NCBI GenBank assembly: GCA_021397845.1
Contig: CM038051.1
Span: 14,043,827-14,107,826, forward strand
DNA from: Areca catechu
Taxonomy: Eukaryota > Streptophyta > Magnoliopsida > Arecales > Arecaceae
DNA length: 64,000 nt
Direction: 5' to 3'
The notes below the pieces were generated by a model that saw only the letters and a list, made by a program, of their open reading frames with translations, was not told where the DNA came from and searched no databases. Numbering within the stretch: position 1 is the stretch's first letter; each line of letters begins with the position of its first letter. This document shows, piece after piece, positions 46,986 to 58,892 of this stretch. Made by a program: the position numbers and the translations under genes.

Positions 46986-49900
46986 ATGGCCCTCAAATTC
47001 GCCGCTCCCCTCCCCCTCTTCCAGTCGAATCCGGCGACCCCTTCCCACCGCCCCGCCCGCTCCCCCGAGGCCCGCTTCTCCCGGTGGAATAACGCTGACG
47101 CCGAGCCCTTCCTCAGGCGCCGCCGCTTCCAGCAGGAGATCGAGGACGGCCTCCACCACCACCGTTCCGCCCTCATGATCGCTGAGGATACCGCCGCCGA
47201 CGACCCGCCCCCCTCCCCTGCCGGTTTCCGGTCCCACGGCACCCCCTCCTCCCCCTCCAAGCCGGGCAAAGCCTCCAAGTACTCCAAGCCCCCTCTAAAC
47301 CCTAAAAGCCCTAGCTCCCCTTCCTCCCACCCCGCCTTCCGCCGGATTGCTAAGGTTTCCCGGACTGCTACTGTTCCCCCGGACAGGGAGACCGGGATTT
47401 CTGTCGGGGAGAAGGGAATTACGTATAGGATCGAGGGGGCGCCCTTTGAGTTCCAGTATAGTTACACGGAGACGCCGAAGGTGAAACCTTTGGCGCTGAG
47501 GGAGCCTCCGTTTCTGCCAATCGGGCCGAGCACGATGCCCAGGCCTTGGACAGGGCGGGCGCCGCTCCCACCGAGCAGGAAGAAGTTGCCGGAGTTCGAC
47601 TCGTTTAAACTCCCGCCGCCGGGGAAGAAGGGGATGAAGCCGGTGCAGTCGCCGGGGCCTTTCCTGGCCGGGTCGGGGCCCAAGTACCATGCGGCATCGA
47701 GAGAGCAGATTTTGGGAGAGCCGCTGACGCAGGAGGAGATCAAGGAGTTGGTCAAGGGGTGCTTGAAGACTAGGAGACAATTGAACATCGGTTCGTTTTG
47801 ATGCTTGTGCCTTTTATTTCATGAAAGTTTTTAGATTTATGGATTTTCTAAAGTATCTAAAAACTTTATGGAGTTTGCTGGATTGGTTTTTGTGCTGCAA
47901 AGAAAAAACAAAATATTCACCATAGTGGCTTTTTTGGAAACAAATGAAAAGGGGGAGTTGTGGTCTGTTTCTGCCTGAGTATTGCTTTCTTTTTATTCAT
48001 TGGTGATTCCATCATGGTTAATATGGTGGAACTTGATGGCTTTAAATGGCAGGTGTCATATTTGGAAGGCACTTACATTTCATGATCATTTTTTCCCTCT
48101 CTGATTCAGCATGCTGGTCGTTTGGTTTTCTTCAATTTTGAAATTGTAGAAATTTTGGTTGAAAAACAAGGTAGCGAATAATGCAATTATAACCATCAGA
48201 TAAGGTTGCAGTAGAGAATAAAAAGTTGTATTTATTTTTGTTAAAAAAAGAAAGCTGTATTCATATGTCTGCCCATGAACTTCACCATTAATATTGAGAC
48301 ATGACTCATATACTAGTCATGTTTGTTGTTTGGTCCCAATGTTTGAAAGGGTCAACCCTAGACATTTGGTTGGCCTTTTGAATATTTTGTATTAAAGCCT
48401 AGTTGGTTTTTCAGTTTAATGCATGTATAAAATCACTATGACATTGGTTATGGGTTAACTATGGCTATTTAGTGATCATGTTTTAAGTGAATGGCCTTTT
48501 GATACTATTTGCTTGGAGAATTGATAATTCTTTTAATTGTTGGGCTTCCTTGTATAGGTTTTGGGTTTGTTGGAGTTCAGTTACTAGGGTTCTGTAATAT
48601 TACAAGGTGGTCTTCCATGCCATCAATTTGCTATTTAGGCATTACGACCAGGTTTTGGAGTGAGATTTAATGCATGGTAATTTTAATTTTTTATGTGGAA
48701 TGTGTTTTAAAGAAGGATAGGGAGCAGGAGAGGGTGAGGTAGTAAGAGCATAGTAAAGAAAGTATTCCACACTACAGCATGGATTCTTGCTTTCAAGAAT
48801 TGGAAAACTCAACTAGTAATATCCTTAGGGTCTGTTTGGTTGGGGTATATTAAATTACGGGATAATCTATTGATTCATGGGGCATATTATATTATGGGAT
48901 AATCTAATGATTACTTTCAAGAATTGGAAAACTCAACTAGTATTACCCTTATGGTCTGTTTGGTTGGGATATTTTAGATTATGGGATAATCTAATGATTC
49001 TTGGGAATCATTTATCTGGAAAAATGATTATAGAGAAAAATAACTTTTATCATGTTTGGTTAGTGGAAAGATTTTTTCAAACAATGATTCTGAAAAAAGA
49101 TTACTACGTTTGCTTGGAGGTAATCCTATATAGGAATATTGTTAGATTTAAAAATATGCTCATCAATATATATTTTTTTAATACTAAGATAGCATTGTCA
49201 TCTTCAATCAATTTTTATATAATAATTATAATCACATAATCCTTTGTATGATACCATTTATATTTTAATTATTTTGCAAAAGCTCTTTATTGAATAAATT
49301 TGGAAAGATATCAAAGCAAATTTAATTATCATAAATATACTTTATTTGAAATATTTTTATCAAGTATGAATTATCATCACTCGAGAATTTATCAAATATC
49401 AACCTTCCATGGTATTTGTTTTACCTTTTCTTTCCAAAAAATAAGCATAGGCTCACCACTTTTTTTACCACCTCTCTCTTCCACTTTTCATATTAAACAT
49501 GGTAATTTGACATGGGATTTATTTTTCCATGCTAGATTACCTCCAACCAAACGGATCCTTATTATTTGGAATCTTCTATCTAGGATGACAAACCCACTTC
49601 AGAATCTTTTCAAAATCTCAAATATGCTATGTTTGCCAAGCTCTTTCTTACTAAAAATGCTTTAGGCCAACACTTTTGTGGATAAATATAATGAAAAAGT
49701 TGATCAACTTCTCTTTTGACCAACTTATCTATGTTCTTACACTTTTCAAGATGAATAAGTTGCTTTCCCATATATAGTATTTACCTATGAAATAGAAAAA
49801 AATTTACCCATATGGAGGTGGCTAAATCATTTTCCTAGTAGCCAGTAAAGTAAATATTTGATTTTATTCCTAAAATGCCCCCTCCTCATTTTCAATGTTA

Positions 49901-52900
49901 TCATCATTCAATGCCCAATAACTCAGTTTTCCATTACTCTTTATATCTAAAAAGTATAAAGGGCATTATGAAAAATATGAATAAATTTTAACAACTTATC
50001 CAGGAAAATAGTAATGCAAAAGAACATGGGTAATAAATTTCTAAAGCCATTTTTCTATGTGTAAATAATATGGATAAATTATTTTTTTATCTAAACGTTG
50101 TCCGGAAAATATTTACCTAGAAAAACATAGTTTCCTGGTAATTTTTTTTATTAGAAAAGAACGGACCCTTAAGGCATCCACTTTCATACAACTGCATAAG
50201 CATTCACTCCCGATTTTAGCAACTAAAATATTATCATGGACAGCAATATTTTGATCAATTAGATTCACCCTTTACAACCTAAATTAAGTTGCCGGAAACA
50301 TCATTTATTTCATTCAATGCCTTAAATATCCGAATGGAGACATGTTGGGTGAGAAATAAATTATGCAATAAATGAACGAGTCTGAGTAAGATAGTTCAAT
50401 GAAGCATTTATTACTCAATTCAGTTAAGCAATACTCTGCACTATTAGTGATATGATATCAAAATCAAAAAGAGAACTTCTTTTATCTTCATGTATCAGGA
50501 TACTATGTAATGAAATTATACTTTTGCAACTTCGTTTGACCAAGACAAATTCAGTGTGAGTTATCCTTTTTTGTGGATATACTCTAAAGTCACTGAAACT
50601 TTGTGCATATATCTCTAAATAGTTAGTCCATGACATATTTGCAAGCTGCTCAGTTTGCTTGTACATTATGTACTATTCATTATCATTTTTCAGGACTGTC
50701 CTCCCAAGATTAGCTGCTAATTTGTTGCACATGATTCACATATCGTATGTTATGCTCATTTTTATGACCCGTGACTTCTTGTACTTTTTTTTGTTATGAC
50801 AGTTATGGTCAATTTTTTGCAGGTAGAGATGGTTTAACACATAATATGTTAGATAACATTCATGTTCATTGGAAAAGGTGGAGGGTATGCAAGATAAAAT
50901 GCAAAGGAGTGTGCACAGTTGATATGGATAATGTCCATCAGCAATTAGAGGTCAGTAAATTCAAAATTGTTATTACTTAATATATTTCAGAACGAAAATC
51001 TTCTTCCTACTTAGTGATTTTCAATGAAAATATTAATTTCTATCATAAAGTGGGAGGTAAACACTGGTTATGTTAATATCATCGATGTTGATTGGATAAT
51101 GGTATATGGAATTTAACAGGATTTTATTGTGGAGAAATTAGGGCCTTTGTTCATGCAGTATTTCACAGTTATGCAATTGAAGACAGATTAAATTGTTTTT
51201 GGCTCTTCTGATTCATCTAGTGGCAGAAATGCGAAGTCAAAGGTTAAATATGTTCTCTAATTGTTGCTTGTTTCAGGGTTCTCATTTAATAATCAGCATT
51301 CTCTGATTTGCATATGATACCATTGTTCTTTATGATGTTATCTCAAGAGCTTAAAGATATTGTGTGATGCTTCTATGCTTCAGCATTCTCTGATTTGCAT
51401 ATGATACCATTGTTCTTTATGATGTTATCTCAAGAGCTTAAAGATATTGTGTGATGCTTCTATGCTTCAGATGATCTCTGGTGAAGAGGTTAATTTTTCA
51501 AAGGTTCTTTCATGCATTGTCTCATCAATGTGGTTTTGGAGTAAAGAAGTTTTTTCAAGTGTATAATCTTTTCTTATTGGGCCTTCTAGAGTTGTGAATT
51601 CTAGTTTAGTCATATTGATAGTTGATTGAGTACGAGGGGGGTTAAAAGTCAATAATTTCTCTTTTGTTGGTTGAAGATCTACCTTACATTCCTATCCTAC
51701 TGATAGCTGGACTTGTTAGATGCCATCTTCAAACTTCAAGGCTCACAGTGTTAAGAAGATTCTGTCCCATCTGTCAAGTTGGGAGGTTTGGAAGGGGAAA
51801 AGATTAATTTATCAATAAAGTTTCCTTGTCTTGGATGACATTTAGAAGCAAATAGTTCTTTTTATCATTTCTTGGTATTTGGGAGGGTCTTCCTATTTTT
51901 GATGAGTGAGAGATCCTTTTGCCATCTTTGAGACTCATCCTTTGTGTGATTTTTGTACCTTGTTTCTCATGTTAAGTGATCTTATTTATGCTCAGAGGCA
52001 ACCTTTTTTTATGATGTGTTTATTGAACTTCTCTTTGTGTATCGTTCTGTTTCCTTGCCCCTTATAGTGGTCCCGAATACATTTGACAAGCTGAAAAGAA
52101 ACCTATGGGATGATGACTGCCATAAGACAAGGGGCTGCTTCTGAACTTTTGGGATTTCATAATCTGTGGAGCAGTGGATTGGCTTTGATATGTTTAGGAA
52201 ATATGGAGGTGGTATTGGAAATTAGCAGAGAACCATGATTGATGTGATTGATTATGTAAACAAAGTTCTGCCACCAGGAGGACGGATGACCTCTCATTTT
52301 AAGATTTTTCTTTTTTTAAAAAAACTCTTTTTCCTTTCAGATATGACTGCTGAAATATGTCAAACATTTTTTATGCTGTTATCTATGGCTGGGAAGGGGA
52401 TACTACAAAAATTTGGTTGGACTTGGTGCTCAAGGTTTGCATCATGAAGCGTCTCACAATGCTCTTTCCAGAAGCAAATATGAAAGAGGCATCATCAACT
52501 TGTTATGGATTGATGGATAGAGACAAGGAGTGGCGACTATGTTTGATGAGAATCTGAAAAGATGCAGAGAAAAGAGATGTGGTGAAGTTTTCAGTCTTCT
52601 AGTTGGCTGGAAGGCTCATCCTTGTGAAGATGAGAGCAAAAGATATATGCAGTCAATTAGTTTGATTTGGTGTGATTTCCTCTTTCGTCTTTTGGCTTTA
52701 TTGATCTTGGTTGATCAGTAGTGCTAATTAAAGAACATTTGAAAGATACATGCTGTCTGAAAGTGCAATTCCTAAGTGTTGACTTCATGCCTTATACAAT
52801 CTCTTACCCATGATGAGGTGATAAATTGGGCATGGAAGTTTGTGGGAAAATACTCTTAGCTGTTAGTGGAACTCTCTCTCTTGTCCTTGTGTTCATGAAT

Positions 52901-54627
52901 GCCACTGAGTCACCCTGAACTAAATAAGATCATGGGAACAGAAGAAAATATAGAAATATCCTTCTATGATGTTCAGATTCAAGAACGGATTATGTTGGGC
53001 AGAGTGTTGCTAACATGCCACAGAATGGATTGAAAAGGCTCTAACAATCATATTTGCTGTTTGCTAAGCTTGGCTGTTTCACCTAGAGGACATAGAGAAG
53101 GATCCTGGTGTACAATATTCTGTAATGAGATTTCATCACCTTCTGTTGTTTTCTTCCATTTCCTATTTTTTCTATGGATTCATCATGGCATTGTATCCTT
53201 TACATTCTGTCAATGGCTTTACTCTTTTAACATCAGATAAGGATTTACAGTCCTCTGTAAATATCCTTTAAGAGTTTAACTATCATCTAACTTAGATGCC
53301 ACTTTCTTGTAGACAATGGTTTTTGTGAAGCCAAGCATAGGAAAGCCATTTTTTGGAAGAGATTGAAAAATCATTCTATTTGAGAAAATAGGTCCATATG
53401 GTTAGTGAAGGGAACAGGCTGTGACATTTTTTTTCGGTCGTCATTGCCTGTATGACATCATGAATAAAAGGTTTATTTTTTATGTTTTGATAGGAGAAAA
53501 CTGGAGGGAAGATTATATATGGTAAGGGAGGAGTGATCTTCCTGTTTCGTGGTAGAAACTACAACTGGAGAACTCGCCCCAGATTTCCTCTTATGCTATG
53601 GAAACCTGTAACACCAGTGTATCCACGGTTGGTTAAGAGGGTACCGGAGGGATTAACTTTGGAAGAAGCATCTGAAATGCATAAAAGAGGGCGTGAACTA
53701 CCACCAATATGCAAACTTGGTAACCTTTTCTTTACCTCCTTTGGCTTGTTTATATCGCATCATTTTGTGAATAGCATGATGAAGTTTTGTGGTGATAATT
53801 ATTTTCTTATGTGTGATTTGAACAATACCTCTAGCATCTTATACAGTGAGGACTTTTTATGTATTTTAAAACAAATCCATAATTTACTTGTTAAAATCTT
53901 GCTGAGTGGAAGCGGAGCTAAAGTTTTCTTATGTGCATCAAACAGCAAAAAATGGTGTTTACTGTAACCTTGTTAAACAAGTCAGAGAAGCATTTGAAGC
54001 ATGTGAGCTGGTCCGTATAAGCTGCAAAGGTCTGAACAAAAGTGATTGCAGGAAAATAGGTGCCAAGCTCAAGGTTGGTATACTTTTTTTTGGCAAGATA
54101 ACATCCTCTCTGGTGTCATGTTTTGTAAAAGTTTCTTGAAATCGGCATTGCAGGATCTAGTCCCATGTGTCCTACTTTCATTTGAATATGAGCATATACT
54201 TATGTGGAGAGGGAAAGATTGGAAATCATCTCTTCCACCACTAGAAGACAATTATACTGAAGCTGAAGAAATTATTGCCAGTAACCCAGCAGTCACCTCA
54301 TCCATTATCAATGATCCATTATTGAATGCCCAGGACATCCTGGATTCAGGTACTGGAAAGAGCTTAAATGAGGAACTCAGTATTGAAGTGCCTAGCGAAT
54401 TGTCTCTAGATGATAACAGGGATATAAACCAAACTGAGGATCTTTCGAATTTGAAAAATTTAGGTGTGCTAGTACCAGCTCATGTAGATCTAACCAACAT
54501 GACTAGCAAGGCACTTGATTTCTCAACTGAGACTAATGAGGAATCTTCAGTTGTTAATGACCTACGATCACCTGCTTCAGATGCTGGAAGCAGCTCAGAG
54601 GACTCATGTCTTGAAATACCTTGTTGA
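46986..54627 (+). CDS. CAF1: CRS2-associated factor 1-like, chloroplast group II intron splicing factor (stops early)
   Basis: CAF proteins bind the peptidyl-tRNA-hydrolase-like CRS2 and chloroplast group II introns to promote splicing in the stroma. Exons: 46986-47790, 50823-50950, 53494-53719, 53946-54073 and 54154-54627; phases agree at every GT/AG junction. Exon 1 has a chloroplast-transit-like start (MALKFAAPLPLFQ) and the CAF blocks FEFQYSYTETPKVKPLALRE, PRPWTGRAPLP and LPEFDSFKLPPPGKKG. Exons 2-5 encode two CRM RNA-binding domains: CKIKCKGVCTVDMDNV with GGVIFLFRGRNYNWRTRPRF, then VRISCKGLNKSDCRKIGAKL with VPCVLLSFEYEHILMWRG. Signature ASKYSKP and FSRWNNADAE in exon 1 favours CAF1 over CAF2. 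The frame ends at TGA 54625-54627 after about 586 residues. Homologous coding sequence continues beyond in the same frame, so about 190-200 residues are lost unless the stop is an error. Confidence 0.9.
48828..50168. mobile_element. PIF/Harbinger-like non-autonomous element in CAF1 intron 1
   Basis: The left end is GGGTCTGTTTGGTTGGGG and the right end the inverted AAGAACGGACCC. Flanks are TTA (48825-48827) and TTA (50169-50171), the 3-bp duplication expected for this superfamily. No transposase was seen. The junction (flank plus left end) is repeated about 125 bp further in (48792-48880 and 48917-49005), including the flanking TCAAGAATTGGAAAACTCAA. Confidence 0.6.
50951..53493. other. CAF1 intron 2 (2.5 kb) with LINE relic
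   Basis: Contains the LINE fragment and duplication listed separately. The remainder up to the exon 3 acceptor at 53493 shows only short frames without recognisable domains. Part of it may be further LINE decay. Confidence 0.5.
51294..51640 (+). mobile_element. LINE reverse-transcriptase relic with an exact 87-bp tandem duplication
   Basis: TTTGCATATGATACCATTGT at 51307 reads FAYDTIVLYDV, matching the FADDT catalytic motif of LINE reverse transcriptases with the first Asp changed. MISGEEVNFSK at about 51469 fits the conserved block that normally follows. An 87-bp unit (51294-51380) is repeated exactly at 51381-51467. Frames are broken. Confidence 0.6.
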
Positions 54628-55224
54628 AGTATTTCTTTGGAGACAAGTTTGAATACAATAGAGAAAGCTAAGGACATTTACTATTCAGGAAGAGCAGCTC
54701 AGCTATTGGCAGCTTCCTGCAAGGGTTGCAACAGGCATGATGACATTAGTGCAGTCACCAATCTAGATGACAGAATGATAGACAGTGATATGTTGGAAAC
54801 GAGAGAAGCAGATAGTCCAATATGCCAGGATAATATGAGTTCTAGCAGGGCATGTCTGGAAGGGGTAGTGCTTCTTCTGAGGCAGGCTGTTGAGAGTGGT
54901 GGGGCAGTCATCTTGGATGATCAGTCTTTGGATGCTAACATTGTTTTTGAGAGGTCTGTTGCTCTTGCAAAGACAGCTCCGCCTGGGCCAATCTTCCAGC
55001 ATAGGGTCAGGAAATCAGCCGTTCAGAGGTCTCAGAAAGACAAAGGTGACAAAATTGAGGAGGAAAATACAGAAGTTGAAGCTTTTCCCGACTCAAAAAA
55101 GAGAAGAATTAATGATAAATTAAACTCTCGGTATCAGAGAAGGGATGATTTCCCGGAGGTTTTGTCAGATGTGGTCCCACATGGAACCTTGTGAGTAGAT
55201 GAACTTGCAAAGTTGCTGGTTTAA
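54628..55224 (+). pseudogene. CAF1 C-terminal coding remnant behind the TGA
   Basis: In the same frame after TGA 54625-54627, 188 codons stay open to a second TGA (55192-55194). They include CLEGVVLLLRQAVESGGAVI, SVALAKTAPPGPIFQHRVRK and DVVPHGTL, the conserved CAF C-terminus. After the second TGA comes VDELAKLLV and TAA (55222-55224), exactly the usual CAF ending. Two single-codon changes to TGA therefore separate this from a full-length protein. Confidence 0.85.
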
Positions 55225-55370
55225 TGGTGTGGTTATGAAAAGTGTTGAATGAATTTCAGTTTTTTGTATCTCTGTCTGCTTATAAGTATAGGCGTAGGCC
55301 ACTTAGTAGTTGTATAACAAAATTATGTGAGCATCTGTTAGCTGTTTTCACGAGCCTATTATCTGCCGCT

Positions 55371-55566
55371 TGTAATGAGAGGTGGACCCCTCATGGGCCG
55401 ACACCTGGCGAAGGAGCAGTAGAGGGGTGCTCGACCTCGACTTCGGCCGATGTGGAGTCACATCTGACCTTGCTGGACTGTTCCCGTTTTGCCAAAAAAA
55501 TCTACGTGGTTCGGACTACGCCTGGTGGAATCTGAGTCATGCCACGTCATCGTAACGGCTGTAACA
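55371..55566 (-). repeat. Tat-3 3' LTR (short or truncated)
   Basis: On the minus strand it starts TGTTACAGCCGTTACGATGA, comparable with TGATATGGCAGGATCGCTGA of Tat-1, right after the polypurine tract. It contains CGGCCGAAGTCGAGG and GCTCCTTCGCC motifs like the Tat-1 LTR. It appears to end at ...CATTACA (55371), giving only 196 bp against 1.0-1.6 kb in the other two. The outer border is inference because the second LTR is outside the window. Confidence 0.6.
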
Positions 55567-55589
55567 GTTGTCCCCCATCCTCCCGTTCC
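55567..55589 (-). other. Tat-3 polypurine tract
   Basis: GTTGTCCCCCATCCTCCCG on the plus strand is purine-rich on the minus strand. It abuts the LTR and aligns in position with the tracts of Tat-1 and Tat-2. Confidence 0.7.
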
Positions 55590-56025
55590 GTTGAGGCGTT
55601 ATAGCTCGGAACGTGGGGAATTAATGTGGAGATTACGTGGAGAAAGCGAAGATCTCGCGCCATAATTGTCACGATCCTCGTTGCCGTTTCTTGTTGCACC
55701 CGAGGTTCTATGAGAGGCTGCCATGCATCGTTTCTCGGGTTGCACTTAATGCGTCACTTCGAAAAGGAGGCCGTTTCCCCGTAACCGAAGCGTCGATGTC
55801 GAGCGTGTATCCACGCGGCATCCATCTGGTGGTCCGGAACAGAATGAGGGGTACGGTCACTGTCGATCGAATTTGGAAAGGAGGGAGACTTTCGGTTGCA
55901 GTGGGCTATCCTTCACTTCCCTTGGTTGCCGCTTCTTTTGCACAGTGTATTTCGGTGAGTGCCTTCGTCTGCCTCCTTCCCCCGTCCCCTTTCCTTAGCA
56001 ACTTCTCTTCACCATTTCCTTCCCC

Positions 56026-58164
56026 ATGGCGCGCCGTCGTCACGTTTCGTCTAATCTGGACGAGACCGGTCCGTCTCGACCGAGGACTCCATCCTCCTCG
56101 TCTTCCGAAGGGGAGGTGATCCCGGAAGAGATCCGCAGGCGGCTCCAGCCTGGGGGTGTAACCATAGGCGTCCCTAGAGGTCCTAGGTCTCCCCCTGTAG
56201 TTTCCGCCCGTCCCATCGCTTCTCTTCCTCCTCCTGCCATTTCTTCTGCTGGTCCCTCCGGTCACGTCTCATCGATGACCGAAGGTGACATTTCTTTGCT
56301 CCGGGAAGTCTATGGCATCCCGGAGTCGATCCACCTTTCTCTCCCCCGGCCGGGGGATCGCGTCACCTTAAGCGGCCCCGGGCGAATAGCCTTCTACGAG
56401 GACTTCCTCCTTGGGGGTCTTCAGTTCCCCTTTCATCCTTTCTTCCTCTCCTTTCTCAGTCATTACCGCTTGGTCCCGGCCCAGTTGGCTCCAAACGCCA
56501 TCCGGGTCATCTTCGCCTTCATTGTCTTCTGCCACTTCCAGGGGTTCGTTGCTCGTTTCTCCATCTTCAGGGCTCTTTTCACCCTGAAACGTTATTCTAC
56601 CGATGATGGCTGGTGGTATATTTCACCTCGGTCTAGGTGTCTCCGGTTCGACCTCCCTTCCTCTATTAAGAGTTGGAAGAACCGGTTCTTTTTTGCCTCG
56701 GTCGAGGACGTCGACTGGGCCTGGAGCGAGCCGGATCGGTCCCCGAACCGGAACTCCCAAGTCGAGCCGGCGGACCAAGAGGCCTATTCCTTGTTGCTGA
56801 GCGACGCGGTCCCTACGCTCGATGTTCTGCTCTCGGAGCAGAACTTGTTCGAGGAGGGGATCAGTCCCATCTGGGAGCCGGGTGAGGCTCAGCCTTCCTT
56901 TCTACTCCGCACCTCCCCCCTTTCTCCCTTTTTCTTTTTAACTAGGCTGACCGACCTCCGTTTTCTTTCAGGTATGAAGTTCTCCTTGGAAAACCTCCTG
57001 GAGGGCGCCGCTCAGAGGGACACTGCCGAGGGAGATGAGCCCGCAGTGAAGAGGGCTCGCACCGAGGCGAGCCGGGAGGCCGTGCCGATTCCCGCCTCCG
57101 GTCCAGTGGCGGCAGCTCCCGCATCCAGGCCACCTCGGGCCCGAGTTGCCGACATTCCTGTCATCGGCCTCGACAGGGCTGCAGAAGAGGGAGGGCCAGC
57201 TCCCTCCCGGGCAGCGCCCGCCTCCACCGCTGCTCCGACGGCGCCCCCAGTGGCTCCAGCTGCCCCGTCGGTGGCAGTTCCACTCGGCGGGGGGACGGTC
57301 ACTACCGCTGCTGCCGATCTATTCGCCCCGCCGCCGAATCTCACCAGCCGGTGCTCCGTGATCCGCGACCAGGGCCTCGCGGAGAGGGTCATGGAGTTCG
57401 CCTGCACCTCCCGGGACCGTCGACTGAGGGGCGACCGGGACTACGCCGATGCCCTGCTCGGGATCCTTCCGCAGCTCTTCATGGTAAGTCCCGGACTCGA
57501 AACCCTCCATTTTAAAGTTCCAGTTGGATTTTGACTGATCTCTCTTTCTCTGGTGCAGATCGGGACCGACGTACTGCTGCTGAGGAATTTCCTCGTAGGG
57601 TACGCCAAGAAGGATGTCGAGAAGGAGGAGAAGCTCGGCAAACTTGTGGCCGACGTGAAGGACCTCATGGAGAAGGGGGTCGAGCTGCGGGGGAACAACC
57701 AGGCCCTTTAATCCGACCTGGCGCGCGCCGAGGGGCGCATCAAAGAATTGGAAACCTCTCTGTCTGAGGAGAGGATCTCCAACCAGCGCCACGTGGAGGA
57801 GGACGCAGCGGAGAAGGCTCGCCTCCGAGCTCAGTCCCAGTCGCTGGAGCGTCGGGTGGAGGAGGCTCAGAGGGAGACGAACGCAGCCAAGGAGCGGAGC
57901 TCCTATGTCAACGGGCTGCTGGAAGCTTCAAAGCAGGAGGCGCAGGAGGCCGTCCCGAAATTCCGGGCCTCCGAGGAGTATATCGCGGAGGTTTGGGAGG
58001 CGGCCGTGGACTCCTTCCTGAAGGGGTTCCAGGTGTGCCGGGAGAAGGTGGGCTCCTTCTACCTTGAGCTCGACCTCAGCGGGGTGGTCCTCGGCGGAAG
58101 GATGCAGGAGCCCAGCAGCGAGGCTCCAGTGGCAACAGGCGACGCGGCTGCAACTCTAGAGTAG
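56026..58164 (+). CDS. Tat-3 antisense ORF (Transposase_28-like domain plus coiled coil), one internal stop
   Basis: This ORF is antisense to gag-pol. Exons 56026-56881, 56972-57483 and 57559-58164 keep frame through GT/AG introns (GTGAGG...TTTCAG; GTAAGT...GTGCAG). The ATG at 56026 starts MARRRHVSSNLDETGPS. Residues about 80-235 form the 'putative gypsy type transposon' domain: GLQFPFHPFFLSFLSHYRLV, FIVFCHFQGFVARFSIFRAL, DDGWWYISP, SWKNRFFFASVEDVDW. An Ala/Pro-rich linker and a charged coiled-coil tail follow (EEDAAEKARLRAQSQSLERR). One TAA (57709-57711) interrupts the tail after NNQAL; otherwise the frame is open. Its function is unknown. The same ORF with the same introns occurs in Tat-2. 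Confidence 0.78.
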
Positions 58165-58892
58165 CCCTCCGAGCAGCCACCCATCGATGGCGCAGGTGGA
58201 GAGTGCGCACCCCCGCCCGAGGACAGTGCCACCGCGCCAAACTAGCTTCCACTTGTATTTCTTTTCTTTTGCTTCATTTTTTTTTTTTTTTTGAGGACTC
58301 CCAGCCTGTCGGGACTCCTTCATTGTAATCCTCCTTCAAGTTAATGAAGAATCTCCTCTTTGCCAAGTCCCAACTCTGTCTTCTCTGTGTTCTCCTTTTT
58401 TTTTTTATTATTGAGACCGAGTGTTGGTTTCGAGTGCCAAGGATAAGCCCTGTGGTGTGCTCCGAGCTGAGCTCGCTGGCAGACTGAGTCCCGTCCAGCA
58501 TTCAGGCCGAAGTTCAGAGCTTCCGGGTTGGACTCCGGTGGAGCAGGCCTTGCACGAGTTCTTCGAGCTCGCCGGCCTGTCCTCAGGGACTGCGTGGGTG
58601 AGCTTGGCTCTGCCCCGCCTTTTGGACCGAAGTCCGGGACTTTCGAACTGAACCCCGGGGTCGCAGGTTTTATCCGAGCCCTGCGCGGCTTGTCGGGTTG
58701 TTCTCCGTAATCGCGTGGGCGAGTTTGGCTCTGCCCCGCCTTCCGGACCGAAGTCCGGGACTTCTCGCCTTCTCGGGTCTTCGGCCACGGGCGTGTTTGT
58801 CGAACTCAGAGCTACGCGTCTCTCTTCCTACGAGGTGAGAAGAAGCATTTGAAGTAAAAGGATTTCATTGCAGGAGTTTGAGGAACCTTACA

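Noticed and set aside
54625..54627. TGA as a recoded or selenocysteine codon in CAF1
   Set aside because: Land plants lack selenocysteine insertion, and the family has no such residue; nonsense change or sequence error is simpler.
58421..58788. Overlapping frames between the Tat-3 extra ORF and integrase
   Set aside because: They fall in a GC-rich internal repeat of the element's spacer (GGACCGAAGTCCGGGACTT occurs twice) and have no recognisable domain.
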